Below are positions 6,325-8,365 of a stretch of DNA of 8,365 nucleotides, in pieces. The notes under the pieces were generated by a model. The model saw nothing but the letters and a program-made list of their open reading frames with translations, was not told the DNA's origin and did no database searches. Location of the stretch: the NCBI GenBank assembly GCA_002327315.1, contig DCVI01000216.1, positions 1 to 8,365 on the forward strand, written 5' to 3'. This DNA is from Syntrophaceae bacterium UBA2192 (GTDB taxonomy: Bacteria; Desulfobacterota; Syntrophia; Syntrophales; UBA2192). Each line of letters opens with the position of its first letter. Position 1 is the first letter of the stretch. Made by a program: the position numbers and the translations under genes.

Positions 6325-6585
6325 ATGGAAGCCTACAGGATCGGCGATCATGTCATCGCCGCCGACACGGAAGAAGATGCCCGGCTTTTCTACAAGCATG
6401 AAGTGGGATTGGATCCGCCGCCCGTCATCGAGGCGCTGAGCGTATCCCTCGAGGTGCCGGCAGGCGAAGGAAAGACGGCCACCATCCGGGACATTATGAA
6501 CAAGGTGCTCGACGAGCGTAATTCGTGGCTGAGGATGGGCGTGCCCTGTGATTTGCATTACCCGTTCATCGTCTCGAAGTTGTGA
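6325..6585 (+). CDS. Small cytoplasmic protein of unknown function (86 aa)
   Basis: I do not recognise this protein. The ATG at 6325 is preceded by AAAGGGGGGG (6306-6315) about 9 nt upstream. The frame is open back to 6220, but that stretch crosses the hairpin repeat, so the shorter start is preferred. Length is 86 aa, acidic to neutral, with no signal peptide or membrane segment. It begins MEAYRIGDHVIAADTEEDAR, consistent with a beta strand, a second strand and a helix, then HEVGLDPPPVIEAL; residues 51-70 (TATIRDIMNKVLDERNSWLR) look helical, and the end is MGVPCDLHYPFIVSKL with one Cys and one His. Codon use resembles that of its neighbours, and its amino-acid composition is that of a real protein. 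It diverges from the UPF0182 gene and is followed by repeat DNA, so it is probably monocistronic. Confidence 0.65.
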   Translation: MEAYRIGDHVIAADTEEDARLFYKHEVGLDPPPVIEALSVSLEVPAGEGKTATIRDIMNKVLDERNSWLRMGVPCDLHYPFIVSKL

Positions 6586-6610
6586 CAGGCTGGTGACCGG
6601 GGGATGGACC

Positions 6611-6735
6611 GATTTTAAAAAATCCTCCCCATCCCTCCTTTATGAAAGGAGGGAGTTATTGCTTTCTCCCGTAGTAAAAGTGGCTCCCTCTTGAACCTCC
6701 CCCTTTCATAAAGGAGGGATGGAGGGGGATTTTCC
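6611..6735. repeat. Long inverted repeat with internal hairpins
   Basis: The left arm (about 6617-6653) and right arm (about 6696-6735) are near-exact reverse complements of about 36 bp, around a spacer of roughly 42 nt. The shared core is ATCCCTCCTTTATGAAAGG. The left arm also folds alone: CCCTCCTTT (6633-6641), ATG loop, AAAGGAGGG (6645-6653). A further copy of the right arm lies at 41-77. There is no open frame of coding quality between the arms. It resembles a small palindromic or MITE-like element; no transposase is present. Confidence 0.7.
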
Positions 6736-6750
6736 CCGAAAAAGATTTTG

Positions 6751-6812
6751 TCATTCCGGACTTGGTCCGGAATCCAGTCGTAATATGGATTCCCGCGTCC
6801 GCGGGAATGACA
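6751..6812. repeat. Two-hairpin repeat element (TCATTCC...GGAATGACA)
   Basis: The first hairpin is ATTCCGGAC (6753-6761) with GTCCGGAAT (6765-6773); the second is ATTCCCGCG (6789-6797) with CGCGGGAAT (6800-6808). The whole is bounded by TCATTCC and GGAATGA, which are themselves inverted. The right half matches 3333-3358. The element ends only 5 nt before the ribosome binding site of the next gene, so it is part of that gene's upstream region. Confidence 0.7.
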
Positions 6813-6816
6813 TGTT

Positions 6817-6823
6817 GAGGTGA
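6817..6823 (+). promoter_or_regulatory. Ribosome binding site supporting a TTG start
   Basis: GAGGTGA lies 4 nt before the TTG at 6828 (7 nt from GAGG). No in-frame ATG or GTG precedes the signal peptide, so TTG is the only start that keeps the lipoprotein signal intact. Confidence 0.7.
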
Positions 6824-6827
6824 ACTG

Positions 6828-7586
6828 TTGAACCGCAATCGACTCTTTCTATTCCTGCTCATCCTTCTGATCCTTGCCGGCTGCGCCAGGCGGGAGGCGC
6901 CGCCCGAGCAAATCCGGCCCGCGGGCAAGGGGCCCATGCCGGCGAAGATGGGCTTCACCATCCAGGCGGGTGCCTTCTCCAAGGCAGAAAATGCGGCAAA
7001 ACTGACCGGCAAGTTGAATCGCGAGGGCCTTTCCGCCTACTACTTTGTTTACAAGACAGGTCTCTACAAGGTCCGTTTCGGCAACTTCAAGACGGCCGAG
7101 GCCGCGGCGGATCGGGCCAGACGCCTCGTGGACAAGGGCATCATCGAGGAATACTGGATCGTCAACCCCCGCGAGTATGCCATCGCCCTCAAGGACGAAA
7201 AGGGCGAGCAGTATGTGCGGGACGAAATCATGAGAACGGCGAGGAGCTTCATCGGCGTCCCCTACCTGTGGGGCGGCGACTCCGCGGACGAGGGCTTCGA
7301 TTGCAGCGGCTTCACCATGGCCATCTACCAGTACACCGGCCTCATGCTGCCCCATTCGTCGCGGGAGCAGTCCGAGATGGGCGTCCACGTCGGCAAGGGC
7401 AACCTCGAAAAGGGCGACCTGGTTTTTTTCAACACGAACAATTCAGGCAAGGTTTCCCACGTGGGGGTCTATATCGGCAACGGGCGCTTCATCCACGCGC
7501 CCGGCAGGGGGAAGAAGATCGGCATCGAATCGCTCGACAGCAAGTACTACAGCACGCATTACGCGGGCGGACGTTCCCTGCTGTGA
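6828..7586 (+). CDS. Lipoprotein with SPOR and NlpC/P60 domains, probable peptidoglycan endopeptidase
   Basis: A 252-aa lipoprotein. The signal is MNRNR, a hydrophobic core and the lipobox LAGC with Cys19 as the lipidated residue. Position +2 is Ala, so export to the outer membrane is expected. An SPOR domain (about 42-113, starting FTIQAGAF and containing LYKVRFGNF) should bind glycan strands stripped of stem peptides. The NlpC/P60 domain (about 130-250) shows YLWGG at 146-150, the nucleophile Cys159 in FDCSGF, His211 in HVGVYIG and His223 in FIHAP, so the catalytic triad looks complete. By family the reaction is hydrolysis of the D-gamma-glutamyl-diaminopimelate bond in stem peptides. TTG start. 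It ends 5 nt from the convergent kinase-like gene with no obvious terminator. The domain calls are firm; the physiological role (division, remodelling or recycling) is inference. Confidence 0.9.
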   Translation: MNRNRLFLFLLILLILAGCARREAPPEQIRPAGKGPMPAKMGFTIQAGAFSKAENAAKLTGKLNREGLSAYYFVYKTGLYKVRFGNFKTAEAAADRARRLVDKGIIEEYWIVNPREYAIALKDEKGEQYVRDEIMRTARSFIGVPYLWGGDSADEGFDCSGFTMAIYQYTGLMLPHSSREQSEMGVHVGKGNLEKGDLVFFNTNNSGKVSHVGVYIGNGRFIHAPGRGKKIGIESLDSKYYSTHYAGGRSLL

Positions 7587-7591
7587 AAGAC

Positions 7592-8125
7592 TCACGCGAC
7601 GGTGTGGCGATCGATAACTTCACCGAAGGCGGCCAGGGCCTCATCCACCGTGCCCGTGTTCAAAATGTATTCGTCGGCCAGCGCGATGGGGGTGGCCAGG
7701 CCGTAATCGATCTCCCGCCGGTCCCGCCCGTCGAAGGCCGCCGCAGAGTCGTCCGAGCGGCCCCGGGACAGTACCCGTGCCCTGCGCAGGGATTTCGGGG
7801 CGAGAAAGGCGACGACCACGGTCTCGGCCTGCGCCCCGATGAGGTCGATCTCCTGCTTCGAGCGGATCCCTTCCATGAACACGACCGGCGCTCCAGTCTC
7901 CATAGCCGTCTTCAGGGCCAGCCGCGTCACCCCCAGCCCGTCACTGCCGCGAAGCTCCGTCGAAAGCCGGGCCATGCTTTCGGCACCGGGCGATACTTTC
8001 CTTCGGGCCGCTTCCGCCCGGACGATGTCGCCTGTGGCAAAGTAGGGATATCCCTTCGCGCGCGCAACCTGCCGGGCGATGTCCTTGCCCGCAGCGGGCA
8101 TGCCGATAATAATGAAGCACTTCAT
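7592..8125 (-). CDS. UPF0200-like P-loop nucleotide kinase family protein
   Basis: A 177-aa cytoplasmic P-loop NTPase of the nucleoside/dephospho-CoA kinase type. The pattern matches UPF0200 proteins, which I know mainly from archaea: P-loop GMPAAGK at 8-14, GDIVR at 32-36, EGIRS at 85-89 (the Walker-B-like strand and its exit), lid-type RGRSDD at 121-126, RDRRE at 134-138, then ALADEYILNTGT near 148-159. The residue after the P-loop Lys is Asp15, not the usual Ser/Thr, and there is no following GT as in adenylate kinases. The substrate is unknown. A frame extension to TTG at 8146 would place the GAGGAG Shine-Dalgarno (8135-8140) inside the coding region; ATG at 8125 lies 9 nt from it and is preferred. 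The gene stands alone, converging on the lipoprotein gene. Confidence 0.8.
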   Translation of the reverse strand: MKCFIIIGMPAAGKDIARQVARAKGYPYFATGDIVRAEAARRKVSPGAESMARLSTELRGSDGLGVTRLALKTAMETGAPVVFMEGIRSKQEIDLIGAQAETVVVAFLAPKSLRRARVLSRGRSDDSAAAFDGRDRREIDYGLATPIALADEYILNTGTVDEALAAFGEVIDRHTVA

Positions 8126-8231
8126 GGATCCGTTCTCCTCACTCAAGCGGCAACGCAGGGATGCATTTTTTCTCGCCCCCTCTTCCCTCGACTTTTTCTA
8201 TTGGCTGTCGGCTTCTTTTCACGTTCCCCCA

Positions 8232-8259
8232 ACCCAATACCCAATACCCAATACCCGAT
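8232..8259. repeat. Heptamer tandem repeat ACCCAAT, four units
   Basis: Three exact ACCCAAT units and one ACCCGAT follow each other without gaps. This is the third 7-nt tandem tract in the window, with a different unit from the CAGGCNN tracts. It lies between the kinase-like gene and the outward promoter, in a 240-nt stretch (8126-8365) where I find no gene. Confidence 0.8.
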
Positions 8260-8280
8260 TCCCTGCCTCTAGCGCAAGGG

Positions 8281-8309
8281 TTGACCGGGGTGCCGCTTTC
8301 GTCTATATA
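8281..8309 (+). promoter_or_regulatory. Probable sigma-70 promoter reading out of the window
   Basis: TTGACC (8281-8286, 5 of 6) is followed by 17 nt and TATATA (8304-8309, 4 of 6); a TATAAA at 8306 with 19-nt spacing is the alternative. Transcription would start near 8316 and run off the right edge. Its target is not visible. Confidence 0.55.
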
Positions 8310-8351
8310 AAGCCACTGACTGCGGCGGCTGATCCATGCCTTCTATCAATT

Positions 8352-8365
8352 TCCCTCTCCCCCCG
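8352..8365. repeat. Start of another CCCTCTCCCC hairpin repeat, cut by the window edge
   Basis: The last bases match the left arm of the hairpin at 6253-6262 in the same orientation. Only the arm is visible, so this is tentative. Confidence 0.35.

Noticed and set aside
6611..6812. CRISPR array in the repeat-rich spacer
   Set aside because: The repeats are inverted arms and hairpins of different families, not regularly spaced direct repeats, and no cas gene is present.
7268..8272. A 334-codon plus-strand frame spanning the lipoprotein end and the kinase-like gene
   Set aside because: It overlaps two genes with clear motifs, has Arg/Gly/Pro-rich shadow composition and no ribosome binding site.
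8281..8365. tRNA or small RNA gene after the promoter at the right edge
   Set aside because: No cloverleaf or T-loop sequence can be found in the visible 50 nt; the product lies outside the window.

Overview
The window looks like chromosomal DNA of a GC-rich Gram-negative bacterium. The gene families (a large UPF0182 membrane protein, an SPOR+NlpC/P60 lipoprotein, a THUMP-type rRNA methyltransferase) and the intergenic repeats suggest a deltaproteobacterium in the broad sense (Desulfobacterota, perhaps Syntrophales-like). This placement is inferred from family distribution and style, not from a marker gene, so it is tentative. I see no transposase, integrase, CRISPR array, tRNA or rRNA. The content is housekeeping and cell-envelope genes with several uncharacterised proteins.

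Layout, left to right. (1) 1-120: repeat-rich spacer. (2) 121-1080, minus: PlsC-type acyltransferase, divergent from (3) 1232-2404, plus: THUMP-domain rRNA guanine-N2 methyltransferase of the RlmL/YpsC type. (4) 2507-3196, plus: small secreted protein with an internal duplication and a Lys/Asp/Gly tail. (5) 3197-3365: spacer with a heptamer repeat tract, a perfect 18-bp hairpin and a half repeat element, where two genes converge. (6) 3366-6107, minus: UPF0182 family membrane protein, with a near-consensus sigma-70 promoter upstream. (7) 6325-6585, plus: unrecognised 86-aa protein, divergent from (6). (8) 6586-6827: spacer made almost wholly of inverted repeats. (9) 6828-7586, plus: lipoprotein with SPOR and NlpC/P60 domains. 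(10) 7592-8125, minus: small P-loop kinase-like protein resembling the largely archaeal UPF0200 family, ending 5 nt from gene 9 in convergent orientation. (11) 8126-8365: spacer with a heptamer tandem repeat and an outward-facing promoter for something beyond the window.

The genes do not form one pathway. Four of the seven act at the envelope (lipid acylation, secreted protein, multi-pass membrane protein, peptidoglycan endopeptidase). The orientation changes repeatedly, so there are at most short transcription units; the best candidate pair is genes 3 and 4. I did not find a clear new multi-gene system. The best leads are the archaeal-type kinase with an altered P-loop, the acyltransferase with HX4N in place of HX4D, the duplicated domain in the secreted protein, the mirror-image promoter region at 6162-6234, and heptamer repeats, one of which encodes the C-terminus of a protein.
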